From positions 6,944,001 to 7,008,000 of the forward strand of contig NZ_CP084058.1 in assembly GCF_020215645.1 (NCBI RefSeq): 64,000 bases of DNA, read 5' to 3'. Positions within the stretch are counted from its first letter, which is position 1. Every line of letters begins with the position of its first letter. The stretch is from Nonomuraea gerenzanensis (lineage in GTDB: Bacteria > Actinomycetota > Actinomycetes > Streptosporangiales > Streptosporangiaceae). Below are positions 53,409-61,623 of this stretch, piece after piece. The notes beneath the pieces were generated by a model. It was not told where the DNA came from. It saw only the letters and a list, made by a program, of their open reading frames with translations, and made no database searches. The position numbers were made by a program, and so were the translations under genes.

Positions 53409-54592
53409 ATCCGGCCCCGCCCGCCCGCGCGCGGCTGTGGTGGAACAGCAGGCGCTTACGGCTGCGGCTGACTCTGCTGTACGGCGGGCTGTTCTTCGTC
53501 TCCGGCTCGATCCTGCTCGGCCTCACGTACCTGATCACGGCACGCGCGCTCGACCAGCAGTTCGTCACGGGCCCCGTCAAGATCACCGGCGGTGCGCCCC
53601 TCGCCCAGGCGCCACCGCCGCCCGAGGCCGCCGGTGACGTGATCTTCCGCCGCGACGTCCAGAGCAGGGCCGACGGCGTGCTGAGCGAGATGGTGAGCTG
53701 GTCGCTGGTGGTGATGATCCTGGTCGGGATCATCGCGCTGCTGCTCGGGTACGTGGTGGCCGACCGCGCGCTGCGGCCGCTGGACCGGGTGACGGAGACG
53801 GCGCAGCGGCTGTCGGAGAGCACGCTGCACGAGCGGATCGGGCTGCGCGGCCCGCCCGACGAGGTCAAGCGGCTGGCCGACACGTTCGACGCGATGCTCG
53901 ACCGGCTGCGCCGGGTGTTCGACGCGCAGCGCCGCTTCATCGCCAACGCCTCCCACGAGCTGCGTACGCCGCTGGCGGTCAACCGTACGGTGCTGGAGGT
54001 GTCGCTGGAGGAGCCGGCGGCCTCGGCGGACCTCAAGGCGCTGGCCAGGGCGCTGCTGGGCACCAACGCCCGCTACGAGCGGCTGATCGAGGGGCTGCTC
54101 CTGCTCGCGCAGTCCGAGCAGGAGCTCACCGTGCGCAAGCCGGTGGACGTGGAGCAGGTCGCGCGCACCGTGCTGGAGCAGCTCGACCCCGGCTCGCGCA
54201 AGCGGCCCGTCACCCTGCACCAGGACCTGCGGCCCGCGCTGGTGGAGGGCGATCCGCTGTTCCTGGAGCGGTGCGTGTTCAACCTGCTGGAGAACGCGAT
54301 CAAGTACAACGTGCGCGGCGGGCACATCTGGCTCACCGTGGCCGGGCAGCCGGAGGGCGCCTCGATCACGGTGGAGAACACCGGGCCGCTGGTGCCCGCG
54401 TACGAGGTGGAGGACCTGTTCGAGCCGTTCAGCCGGATGCAGGGCGAACGCGTGCGGTCCTTCCAGGGGGCAGGGCTGGGGCTGTCGATCGTGCGGGCCA
54501 TCGTGGTCGCGCACGGCGGGTCCGTGACGGCGCTGGCGCGGCCCGAGGGCGGGCTGCGGGTGGAGGTACGGCTGCCGCGCACGCCTTCGTGA
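53405..54592 (+). CDS. Sensor histidine kinase
   Basis: A 395-residue kinase. Two membrane helices (about 20-42 and 98-120) flank an extracellular loop. Then come a HAMP domain (ADRALRPLDRVTETAQRLSE), the phosphoacceptor His184 in FIANASHELRTPL, N-box NLLENAIKYN and GAGLGLSIVRAI. It starts at GTG 53405 overlapping the regulator stop. The arrangement beside a MacB-type exporter resembles systems that sense cell-envelope antibiotics. Confidence 0.93.
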   Translation: MNPAPPARARLWWNSRRLRLRLTLLYGGLFFVSGSILLGLTYLITARALDQQFVTGPVKITGGAPLAQAPPPPEAAGDVIFRRDVQSRADGVLSEMVSWSLVVMILVGIIALLLGYVVADRALRPLDRVTETAQRLSESTLHERIGLRGPPDEVKRLADTFDAMLDRLRRVFDAQRRFIANASHELRTPLAVNRTVLEVSLEEPAASADLKALARALLGTNARYERLIEGLLLLAQSEQELTVRKPVDVEQVARTVLEQLDPGSRKRPVTLHQDLRPALVEGDPLFLERCVFNLLENAIKYNVRGGHIWLTVAGQPEGASITVENTGPLVPAYEVEDLFEPFSRMQGERVRSFQGAGLGLSIVRAIVVAHGGSVTALARPEGGLRVEVRLPRTPS

Positions 54593-54604
54593 GATCCTGG
54601 AGGG

Positions 54605-55201
54605 ATGCTGACGCCGATCGACACGCTGCGCGAGCAGGTCACCGCCCGGCTGGCCGCCTTCGAGCGCAGGCAGGTCCCGCCGGTCGGCGGGGTGCGCAGG
54701 GCCGGCGTCACCGTGTGCGTGCTGGAGGACCCGACGGGCCGCCCGTACGTCGTGGTGATCAGGCGGGCCGCCCGGGGCCGCAACCCGGGGCAGTGGGCGC
54801 TGCCCGGCGGGCGGGCCGACGACGGGGAGCGGCCGGAGGAGGCGGCGCTGCGCGAGCTGGCCGAGGAGACCGGCATCACGGGCGTCGAGGTGGCGGGGCT
54901 GCTCGACGACTTCGTCACCGACTCGGGGTTCGTGATCACGCCGGTGGTGGCGTTCGGCGGCCGTCAGGAGCCGGTGCCGGATCCGCGCGAGGTGGCCTCG
55001 GTGCACGCGGTGCCGCTGGAGCGGTTCCTGGCGCCGGGGGTGCCGCGGTGGCGGGGGGAGCTGCTGCAGATGCCGCTGGGGCCGTCCATCGTGATCCACG
55101 CGCCGACGGGGGCCATTCTGTGGCAGTTCGCCGAGGTGGCGTTGCGGGGGCGTGAGCAGCGGGTCTTCGACGTGGCGCAGCCCCACTGGACGCGCACCTG
55201 A
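54605..55201 (+). CDS. Nudix hydrolase
   Basis: A 198-residue Nudix protein. The Nudix box is complete: GGRADDGERPEEAALREL followed by AEETGI (about 76-99), with the Glu residues that bind magnesium. The spacing and the C-terminal part resemble CoA-pyrophosphatase-type Nudix enzymes, but the substrate is not certain. It starts 12 bases after the kinase stop, probably on the same mRNA. Confidence 0.88.
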   Translation: MLTPIDTLREQVTARLAAFERRQVPPVGGVRRAGVTVCVLEDPTGRPYVVVIRRAARGRNPGQWALPGGRADDGERPEEAALRELAEETGITGVEVAGLLDDFVTDSGFVITPVVAFGGRQEPVPDPREVASVHAVPLERFLAPGVPRWRGELLQMPLGPSIVIHAPTGAILWQFAEVALRGREQRVFDVAQPHWTRT

Positions 55202-55270
55202 CCGGCTGGGAGCGGCCGATGGGGAAGGCGCGATTACCTCCAGGGGCGGCCGGTGTGCTTAACTCAAGAT

Positions 55271-55379
55271 TGCCGATGTGGTTAGTGTCCCCCGGGCCGC
55301 AAATTACCGCCTTCACGGAATACCGTTCGGCTGGAGCCGTGTTGTGCACCTCGCCGAGGAGGCGACCGCCACATCGGCC
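55271..55379 (+). ncRNA. Candidate structured leader RNA upstream of plsC
   Basis: A long-range perfect helix can close this segment: gccgatgtgg (55271-55280) with ccacatcggc (55370-55379). Inside are smaller possible hairpins (cggc/gccg near 55328-55339; tcgcc/ggcga near 55351-55365). The region is lower in GC than its neighbours and is followed directly by a terminator-like hairpin before plsC. This layout resembles a riboswitch or attenuator, but I could not match it to a known class. Could also be a remnant of a small element with inverted ends. Confidence 0.35.
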
Positions 55380-55392
55380 TAACAGCTTTTCC

Positions 55393-55421
55393 CAGGCGTC
55401 CCGCCGCACCGGCGGGGCGCC
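55393..55421 (+). terminator. Terminator-like hairpin before plsC
   Basis: Stem aggcgtcccgccg with cggcggggcgcct (one G-T pair) and a 3-base loop, followed by gcctta. It could end the Nudix transcript or act as the expression platform of the candidate leader. Confidence 0.6.
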
Positions 55422-55467
55422 TGCCTTATGGTGGGGTGGCCGCAGGCCCGACGATCAGGAGAGCTCG

Positions 55468-56127
55468 TTGCTGTACGAAGTGGTCAAGTTCGCCGCCGCA
55501 CCTCTCACGCACGCGGTGTGCAGGCCGCACATCTCGGGCGCGGCTCACGTGCCGAGGAGCGGGCCCGCGATCCTGGCCGCCAACCACCTGTCGGTGCTCG
55601 ACTCGTTCCTGCTCCCCGCGCTGCTGCCCCGGCACGTGACGTTCACCGCCAAGAACGAGTACTTCGACGGCAACCCGGTCTCCGGCTTCTTCATGCGGCT
55701 GGGCGGCAGCCTGCCGATCGACCGGGAGAGCGCGCACGCCGCCCAGGCCATGCTCGACGACGCCGCCGCGCTGCTGGAGCGGGGCGAGCTGTTCGGCATC
55801 CACCCCGAGGGCACCCGCTCCCCCGACGGCCGCCTCTACCGCGGCAAGATCGGGGTGGCCTGGCTGGCGCTGAAGACCGGCGCCCCGGTGCTGCCGGTGG
55901 CGCTCAGCGGCACCGACAAGGTGCTGCCCTACGGGGCCAAGGTGCCCAGGCCCGCGCGGATCGGCATCACCATCGGGGCGCCGATGACGTTCGAGGGCGA
56001 CCACGCCAACGCGCGTGACCGGCGGCGGGTGACCGACGAGATCATGGCGGCCATCCAGAAGCTGTCCGGGCAGGAGTACGTCCCGACCTATGCCACCAGT
56101 TACAAGGCTTCGAATGGAATGCCCTGA
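55468..56127 (+). CDS. plsC: 1-acyl-glycerol-3-phosphate acyltransferase family protein
   Basis: A 219-residue acyltransferase. The catalytic motif is NHLSVLD (about 44-50). It is followed by FMRLGGSLPIDRES, the phosphate-binding motif HPEGTRSPDGR and VLPVALSGTDKVLP. I chose TTG 55468 because caggaga lies at the right distance; the frame upstream runs into the hairpin and does not resemble the family. PlsC-type enzymes acylate lysophosphatidate at the membrane. Confidence 0.88.
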   Translation: MLYEVVKFAAAPLTHAVCRPHISGAAHVPRSGPAILAANHLSVLDSFLLPALLPRHVTFTAKNEYFDGNPVSGFFMRLGGSLPIDRESAHAAQAMLDDAAALLERGELFGIHPEGTRSPDGRLYRGKIGVAWLALKTGAPVLPVALSGTDKVLPYGAKVPRPARIGITIGAPMTFEGDHANARDRRRVTDEIMAAIQKLSGQEYVPTYATSYKASNGMP

Positions 56128-56177
56128 TTCGGACGCTAGGCTCGGACACCTGTCGTCGAGATGCGGGGGGCTGATCA

Positions 56178-57779
56178 GTGGCGCGGGGTCGTACGATCGC
56201 GATCGTGTCCGGAGCCACCGTGCTCGTGGTGGGGGCCGCGGCCGGTGGGGCGTACTACGTGCTGCACACCAGGGGCACACCGGCTGAGACCGCGCAGCGC
56301 TTCGCCGCGGCGTGGCAGGCGGGCGACAAGAACGCCATGGCGGCCGAGCTGGCCGCCCAGCAGCCGCTCACCGCGTACGACCAGCAGCGCACCGCGCTCG
56401 CCGTGGAGTCGGCCGCGATCAAGCTGGGCCGGGTCACCGAGGGCGACGACCGGGCCAGCGTCCCCTACACCGCCACGCTGAACCTGAAGAACATCGGCGC
56501 GTGGACCTACCAGGGCAAGATCGACCTGGTGGTGGCCGACCGCACCTGGAAGGTCGACTGGAAGCCCGCCACGCTGCACCCGTCGCTGACCGGGGGCGCC
56601 GCGTTCTCGCTCAAGACCAAGTGGCCGGAGCGGGCCGAGATCACCGACGCGAACGGCGACCGCATCGACACCGGCACGGTCGGCGGCTCGGTGCAGCAGC
56701 TCGTCGGCTACCTCGCCAAGGCCACCAAGAAGGACGTCGCCAGGCTCGGCTCCTCCTACAAGGTCGGGCAGGCCGTCGGGTACGACGGGCTGCAGAAGTC
56801 CTTCCAGGAGCAGCTCGCCGGCACCCCGGCGACCGAGATCAAGCTCGGCGACCAGACGCTGGAGACCATCGAGGGCACCGAGGGCGAGCCCGTCCAGACC
56901 TCGCTCGACCCGCGGACGCAGGCCGCCGCCGTGACCGCGGTCAAGGACATGAAGAAGCCCACCTCCCTGGTCGCGATCAAGCCTTCGACGGGCGAGATCC
57001 TGGCCGTGGTGAACAACGTGGGCGGCTTCAACCGGGCACTCGACGGCCGCTACCCGCCCGGCTCGACCTTCAAGGCCGTCACCGCTATCGGGCTGCTGGC
57101 GAACGGGGTGTCCCCGCAGGAAACGGTGACCTGCCCGAAGAACGTCAACGTCGGCGGGCTGTCGATCCGCAACTCCGACGAGGAGTCGTTCGGGTCGATC
57201 TCGTTCCTCGACTCCTTCGCCCACTCGTGCAACACGACGTTCGCGCCGCTGGCGAAGTCGAAACTGGGCGCCGCCAAGCTGATGGACGTGGCCCAGGACG
57301 TGGGCTTCAACCAGCCGCTGAACATCGGGGTACCGGCCACCAAGGCCAGCTTCCCGAGGGCCGAGTCCGACGCCGAGCTGGCCGCCGAGTCGTTCGGCCA
57401 GGCCAGGATCACGGCCAGCCCGCTGTCGATCGCCTCGGTGGCCGCGGCCATCGCCGACGGCACGTGGCGCCCGCCGACGCTGGTGCCCTCGATCAAGCAG
57501 AAGGCCGAGGAGCGGGAGCTGCCCGAGGGGGTCAAGTCCGCGCTGCACACGATGATGGCGGCGGTGGTGACCAAGGGCACCGCCAAGTCGGCGGGGCTGC
57601 CGGCCGGCACGCACGGCAAGACCGGCACCGCCGAGTACGGCACGGGCGAGAAGCTGGACTCCCACGCCTGGTTCATGGGGTTCAAGGGGGATGTCGCGTT
57701 CGCCGTGGTCGTCGAGGGCGGGGGCGGCGGCGGTGCGGTGGCCGCCCCCGTCGCGGCGACGTTCCTCAAGAACCTGTAG
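56178..57779 (+). CDS. Class B penicillin-binding protein (MecA-N-like + transpeptidase)
   Basis: A 533-residue peptidoglycan transpeptidase. An N-terminal membrane anchor (IAIVSGATVLVVGAAAGGAY, about 7-26) is followed by an NTF2-like MecA-N domain (about 30-140). The transpeptidase domain has Ser296 and Lys299 (GSTFK), Ser350-Cys-Asn352 (HSCN) and Lys481-Thr-Gly. It starts with GTG 56178 and is monocistronic; the next gene converges eight bases later. Such PBPs with MecA-N domains are often low-affinity beta-lactam targets; that property is not shown here. Confidence 0.93.
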   Translation: MARGRTIAIVSGATVLVVGAAAGGAYYVLHTRGTPAETAQRFAAAWQAGDKNAMAAELAAQQPLTAYDQQRTALAVESAAIKLGRVTEGDDRASVPYTATLNLKNIGAWTYQGKIDLVVADRTWKVDWKPATLHPSLTGGAAFSLKTKWPERAEITDANGDRIDTGTVGGSVQQLVGYLAKATKKDVARLGSSYKVGQAVGYDGLQKSFQEQLAGTPATEIKLGDQTLETIEGTEGEPVQTSLDPRTQAAAVTAVKDMKKPTSLVAIKPSTGEILAVVNNVGGFNRALDGRYPPGSTFKAVTAIGLLANGVSPQETVTCPKNVNVGGLSIRNSDEESFGSISFLDSFAHSCNTTFAPLAKSKLGAAKLMDVAQDVGFNQPLNIGVPATKASFPRAESDAELAAESFGQARITASPLSIASVAAAIADGTWRPPTLVPSIKQKAEERELPEGVKSALHTMMAAVVTKGTAKSAGLPAGTHGKTGTAEYGTGEKLDSHAWFMGFKGDVAFAVVVEGGGGGGAVAAPVAATFLKNL

Positions 57780-57786
57780 CCGCTAC

Positions 57787-58656
57787 TCAGGAGTCTTCGG
57801 CCAGGAAGCGCCGGATCTCCTCGGCCACCCGCTCGGGGCGCCCGCGCTGGGCGGCGTTCTGCGTGGCGCCGTGGTCGAGGCCCTCCATCACCACGCGCCG
57901 GGCGCGCGGCAGGACGCGCTCCAGCTCGGCGAGCGCCGAGCGCAGGTAGCCCTGGCTCCTGCTGCCACCGAGCAGCAGCGTCCGCACCTCGACCGTCCGG
58001 TACGCCGCGAAGTCCGCCGGGGCCTCGGCCACGAGCTGCATGTCCTGGCGCTGGGTCGGGGCCAGCTCCCTGAACGTCGGCTGCTCCCCCGCCGTCCCGT
58101 CCTGGCTGTTGAGCATCAGGCCCGTCAGCCACTCCTGCACGCGGCGGGGCAGCGCGTTGAACAGCGGCGGGCCGAGCCGCGCGGCCCGCATGCCGGTGAC
58201 GAGCGCGGCGGGGATCCGGCCCTCGGCCAGCTCGCGGTCGAAGCGCTCCAGGGCGGCGCGCACGTCGTCGGCGTCGAGGCCGAGCGGCGGCTCGAAGAGC
58301 ACGGCCTTGCTCAGCGCCGCCGGGCGGGTGAGCGCGGTGTGCAGGGTGATGACGGCGCCCGAGCTGACGCCGACGGCGTACCGGGCGCCGGTGGCCCGCA
58401 GCACGGCGTCGAGGTCCTCGCTCTCGCGGGCGAGCCCGTAGCCTGCGCCCACGGGGCCGCTGCCGCCCCGGCCCCGGCGGTCGGGCAGGTAGCAGGTGAA
58501 GCCGGCGGCCAGGGCCGTGGCCAGCTCTGACTGGCTGTGCCCTGTCTGCATGGCGCCGTGCACGATCACCAGGCCGGGCCCCCGCCCGAGCCGGCGGTAG
58601 CTGATCGTGGTGCCGTCGGCGGAGGTCGCGGTGCCGGTGGCGGTCGTCGTGGACAT
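57787..58656 (-). CDS. Alpha/beta hydrolase controlled with PadR
   Basis: A 289-residue hydrolase. LVIVHGAMQTGHSQ (oxyanion), then YLPDRRGRGGSG, the elbow AVGVSSGAVITLHT with Ser, and a late His in MEGLDHGATQNAA. The Thr/Ala-rich opening is MSTTTATGTATSADGT. It starts 20 bases after the PadR stop, in the same operon. Substrate unknown; close relatives are annotated as generic esterases. Confidence 0.85.
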   Translation of the reverse strand: MSTTTATGTATSADGTTISYRRLGRGPGLVIVHGAMQTGHSQSELATALAAGFTCYLPDRRGRGGSGPVGAGYGLARESEDLDAVLRATGARYAVGVSSGAVITLHTALTRPAALSKAVLFEPPLGLDADDVRAALERFDRELAEGRIPAALVTGMRAARLGPPLFNALPRRVQEWLTGLMLNSQDGTAGEQPTFRELAPTQRQDMQLVAEAPADFAAYRTVEVRTLLLGGSRSQGYLRSALAELERVLPRARRVVMEGLDHGATQNAAQRGRPERVAEEIRRFLAEDS

Positions 58657-58676
58657 GGTGGCTCCCCTTCTTGCCC

Positions 58677-59324
58677 TCAGTCGGTGGGGCGGCCCCGGTC
58701 CGCGAGGTCCGCCACGTCGGGCGGCAGCTCGCCCGTACGGTGATATGCCTGCCATCGCGCCAGGCCGGGGAAGGTGCCCCCGTCCAGCTCCGCCAGCAGC
58801 GAGCGCACCCAGGCGGCCTGGGCCTCCCGCATCGCCAGCGCGTACTCCGACTCGACGAGGAACAGCCGGGGCACCTCGGCCCGCTCCTCCTCCATCGCCC
58901 GCCGATCGGCCTCGATCTGCTGCTCCAGCAGCTCCAGCCGCTGCCGGAGCAGCGGCGCGACCTCGCCGGGGCCGAGACCGCCCATCACCGACAGGCCCGA
59001 CTCGAACGCCGACGGCTCGTGGCGCGGGGTGGACAGCAGCTCCCTGGTCCAGTCGTCGGCCTCGGCGCGGCCCGCCTCGGTGATGCGGTAGACGGTCCGC
59101 TCGGGACGGGCGCCCTGGCGGTTGCTCTCCACCGCCTCCAGCAGGCCGTGTTTCTCCAGGTTGCGCACGACGGTGTAGAGGGAGCCCCATTTGATCGGCA
59201 TGTCCTGGTCCTTGCCGCGAGCGCGCAGGACGGAGGCCATCTCGTAGGGGTGCATCGGGCGCTGGACGACGACGGTCAGCACGGCCAGGGCCAGCAGGTT
59301 GCTCACCGGACGCCGTCGGGGCAT
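58677..59324 (-). CDS. PadR family transcriptional regulator
   Basis: A 215-residue PadR protein. The winged helix covers about 8-85: LLALAVLTVVVQRPMHPYEM and GSLYTVVRNLEKHGLLEAVE. The C-terminal part is a long coiled coil (LLRQRLELLEQQIEADRRAM). ATG 59324 is chosen; GTG 59333 three codons upstream is also possible. A 30-base inverted repeat lies 16 bases upstream. It probably represses its own operon with the hydrolase. Confidence 0.9.
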   Translation of the reverse strand: MPRRRPVSNLLALAVLTVVVQRPMHPYEMASVLRARGKDQDMPIKWGSLYTVVRNLEKHGLLEAVESNRQGARPERTVYRITEAGRAEADDWTRELLSTPRHEPSAFESGLSVMGGLGPGEVAPLLRQRLELLEQQIEADRRAMEEERAEVPRLFLVESEYALAMREAQAAWVRSLLAELDGGTFPGLARWQAYHRTGELPPDVADLADRGRPTD

Positions 59325-59340
59325 CGCCCTCACCGCCTTC

Positions 59341-59370
59341 TACTCGTCTGCGAATATACGCGGACGAGTA
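59341..59370. promoter_or_regulatory. PadR operator-like inverted repeat
   Basis: Twelve-base arms (tactcgtctgcg and cgcggacgagta, one mismatch) are separated by aatata. It lies directly upstream of the padR start. Size and AT-rich centre fit a dimeric winged-helix regulator. Confidence 0.75.
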
Positions 59371-59479
59371 TTCAGGAGGCAAGGGTTGAGCTCCAGCGGC
59401 GTGCCCCGCCCGCGGCGTCGGCTCCGGGGGCGCGCACGATAGCGTGCGAGGGCAGACACCAGCCGGAGGAGGGCCACCG

Positions 59480-59950
59480 ATGAGCCGCGAGCACAGCTAC
59501 CAGACCGTCGTCACCTGGACGGGCAACAAGGGCACCGGCACCAGCGGCTACCGCGACTTCGGCCGTGAGCACGAGCTGTCCGCCGAGGGCCCGCCGGTCA
59601 TCGCGGGCAGCTCCGACCCCGCCTTCCGCGGCGACCCGGCACGCTGGAACCCCGAGCAGCTCCTGGTCGGCTCGCTGTCGCAGTGTCACATGCTGTGGTA
59701 CCTGCACAAGTGCGCCATGGCGGGCGTGATCGTCACCGAGTACACCGACACCGCGACCGGCACCATGGCGGAGACGGCCGACGGCGGCCACTTCACCGAG
59801 GTGGTGCTGCACCCGGCGGTCACCGTCGCCGCCCAGGAGATGGCCGAGACCGCGCTCGCGTTGCACGCCGACGCGCACAAGTCGTGCTTCATCGCCGCCT
59901 CGGTCAACTTCCCCGTCCGCCACGAGCCGACCGTCCGCGTGGCCGGCTGA
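59480..59950 (+). CDS. OsmC family peroxiredoxin-like protein
   Basis: A 156-residue OsmC-fold protein with the two conserved cysteine regions: SLSQCHMLWYLHKCAMAG (about 70-87) and HKSCFIAASVNFPV (about 133-146). OsmC/Ohr proteins reduce organic hydroperoxides with this Cys pair. ATG 59480 follows ggagga. Its final codons lie in a 29-bp tandem repeat that copies the stop codon. Confidence 0.88.
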   Translation: MSREHSYQTVVTWTGNKGTGTSGYRDFGREHELSAEGPPVIAGSSDPAFRGDPARWNPEQLLVGSLSQCHMLWYLHKCAMAGVIVTEYTDTATGTMAETADGGHFTEVVLHPAVTVAAQEMAETALALHADAHKSCFIAASVNFPVRHEPTVRVAG

Positions 59951-60029
59951 CGCGAGCAGCCGGCCGTGTGGCCGGCTGAGGCGAGCAGCCGTCCGCGTCT
60001 CCGGCTGAGCTGATCAGCCGGAGGCGGCG
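59943..60029. repeat. 29-bp tandem repeat x3 between osmC and tetR
   Basis: Three 29-base units start at 59943, 59972 and 60001, each opening with ccggctga. The first unit contains the OsmC stop; the third runs into the end of the convergent TetR gene (stop at 60014). The units diverge more at the right. Confidence 0.88.
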
Positions 60030-60733
60030 TCGTAGTCGAGGCCGAGCCTGGGCGCGATCTCCCGCAGGCACTCCTCGAACACCGGCTCCATGTCCGAATA
60101 GACGAAGTCGAGCTGGTTCAGCACCTCCATGCAGAGCAGGCCGTACAGCCTGATCCAGCACGACATGAAGACGTGGATCGCCGCCACGGGCAGCCCGGTG
60201 CCGCCGGCGGCCGCGTACGCCCGCAACTGCTCCCTGATGGAGGCGTCCAGCTCCTCAGCGGCGGGCACCGGGAAGGGCCTGCTCTTCCACAGCTCGGCGA
60301 CCTCCTCCAGGAAGACCTGCTCGAAGTCGCGCCCGGCCAGCTCACGCGGCGAGTCGGGCCGCCGCTCCGCCGTGATCGGGCTGGCGAACACCCAGCCGAA
60401 CTCCGCCCGGTGCTCGACGGCCCAGCGCCGCATCGCCCGGCAGGCCGCCAGCAACCGCCGGGCGTGCTCCCCCGGCGGGCACGCGTCGCGGGCGGACTCG
60501 ATGGCCTGCGTCAGCTCGCGGAAGAAGTCGGCCGTGACCGCGCCGACCAGCTCGTCGTGCCCCGCGAAGTAGTGGTAGAGCGCCGGGCCGCTCATGCCCA
60601 TCTCCCTGGCCACCGCGTTGATCGTGACGGCCTGCGGCCCCTGCTCGATCAGCAGCCTGCGCGCGACCGCGCGGATCTCCGCCAGCGTGGCCTGCCGTAC
60701 CCGTTCGCGCCTGCTGACGCCCTGTGCGGTCAT
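60014..60733 (-). CDS. TetR family regulator with WHG-type ligand domain
   Basis: A 239-residue TetR protein. DNA-binding domain at about 15-62: TLAEIRAVARRLLIEQGPQA and MGMSGPALYHYFAGHDELVG. The C-terminal part has the WHG-like layout (HVFMSCWIRLYGLLCMEVLN). It diverges from the siderophore-interacting-protein gene; a 25-base inverted repeat lies between them. Confidence 0.9.
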   Translation of the reverse strand: MTAQGVSRRERVRQATLAEIRAVARRLLIEQGPQAVTINAVAREMGMSGPALYHYFAGHDELVGAVTADFFRELTQAIESARDACPPGEHARRLLAACRAMRRWAVEHRAEFGWVFASPITAERRPDSPRELAGRDFEQVFLEEVAELWKSRPFPVPAAEELDASIREQLRAYAAAGGTGLPVAAIHVFMSCWIRLYGLLCMEVLNQLDFVYSDMEPVFEECLREIAPRLGLDYDAASG

Positions 60734-60776
60734 CCGCCCACCCTTCTCGCGCTCGTTGACATCCTAGGGCATCTAT

Positions 60777-60801
60777 GTTTGCTTAATGCCTCTAAGGAAA
60801 C
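60777..60801. promoter_or_regulatory. TetR operator-like inverted repeat upstream of the SIP gene
   Basis: Nine-base arms gtttgctta and taaggaaac (one mismatch) are separated by 7 bases, in the 90-base divergent region. A second, wider repeat cttaatg/cattaag overlaps it. Confidence 0.65.
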
Positions 60802-60823
60802 TTACCGTCATTAAGGAGCCGTC

Positions 60824-61570
60824 GTGGCACGCAACCCGCTGGCGAACGCCTTCGCCAAGTACGTCATGGAGGCCAGGGTCACCGACACGGGCCTCGTCAC
60901 GCCCACCATGCGGCGCATCCGGCTGGCGACCGAGGTGCCGATCGCGTTCCCGTACCGGCCCGGGCAGCACATCCGGGTCCAGATCAACGATCCGCTGTCG
61001 GTCTACGGGATCCTGCGCCCGGCCGAGACGCTGCGCACGTACACCGTGTGGGAGCTCGACCCCGACCGGCGAGGGCTGGAGCTGCGCGCGCACCTGTACG
61101 GCGGCGACGGCATCGGGCTGCGCTGGGCGGAGGAGGCGGCGCCGGGGGACGCGGTGACGTTCTGGTGGCCGCAGGGCGACTTCTTCACCTCCGACGACGC
61201 CCCGTTCCACCTGTTCGCGGGGGACGAGACGGCGAGCGCGGCGTTCGGCCCGATGCTGCGCGGGCTCGGGGCGGACGCGCGGGTGCACGGCGTGCTGGAG
61301 AGCGAGTCCGCCGAGCACGACCCGCCCATGCCGGGCCCGCACGAGCTGCGCCGCGTGCACCGCATGGGCGCGCCGGCCGCGTCCTCGAAGACCCTGCTCG
61401 CCGCGGTGGCGGGCCTGGAGCTGCCCGGCAACACCGGTGCCGCCTACCTCGCGGGCGAGGCGCGCACGTGCCAGATGATCCGCGACTATCTCGTACGCGA
61501 GCGCAACTGGCCCCGCAGGGCCATCAAGGTCAAGCCGTTCTGGACGCCCGGCAAGCGGGGCCTGCATTGA
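60824..61570 (+). CDS. Siderophore-interacting FAD-binding protein
   Basis: A 248-residue flavoprotein of the ViuB/SIP family. An N-terminal FAD-binding barrel (PYRPGQHIRVQIND, LRTYTVWELDPDRRGLELR) is followed by a SIP NAD(P)H domain (HLFAGDETASAAFGPMLRGL, AAYLAGEARTCQMIRDYLVR, RRAIKVKPFWTPGKRG). It reduces ferric siderophores to release iron in the cytoplasm. GTG 60824 follows aaggag. Control by the divergent TetR is likely. Confidence 0.92.
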   Translation: MARNPLANAFAKYVMEARVTDTGLVTPTMRRIRLATEVPIAFPYRPGQHIRVQINDPLSVYGILRPAETLRTYTVWELDPDRRGLELRAHLYGGDGIGLRWAEEAAPGDAVTFWWPQGDFFTSDDAPFHLFAGDETASAAFGPMLRGLGADARVHGVLESESAEHDPPMPGPHELRRVHRMGAPAASSKTLLAAVAGLELPGNTGAAYLAGEARTCQMIRDYLVRERNWPRRAIKVKPFWTPGKRGLH

Positions 61571-61586
61571 GACCTCGAATTATTCC

Positions 61587-61616
61587 TTGACACGAATATT
61601 CTTCATGGCGAATACT
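61587..61616 (+). promoter_or_regulatory. Promoter of the ArsR-AHSA1 gene (leaderless type)
   Basis: A -35 box TTGACA (61587-61592) and a -10 box AATACT (61611-61616) are 18 bases apart. Transcription would then begin at or next to the ATG at 61624, giving a leaderless mRNA. The palindrome gaatattc (61594-61601) lies between the boxes and could be the ArsR operator. Confidence 0.65.
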
Positions 61617-61623
61617 TCTACCC

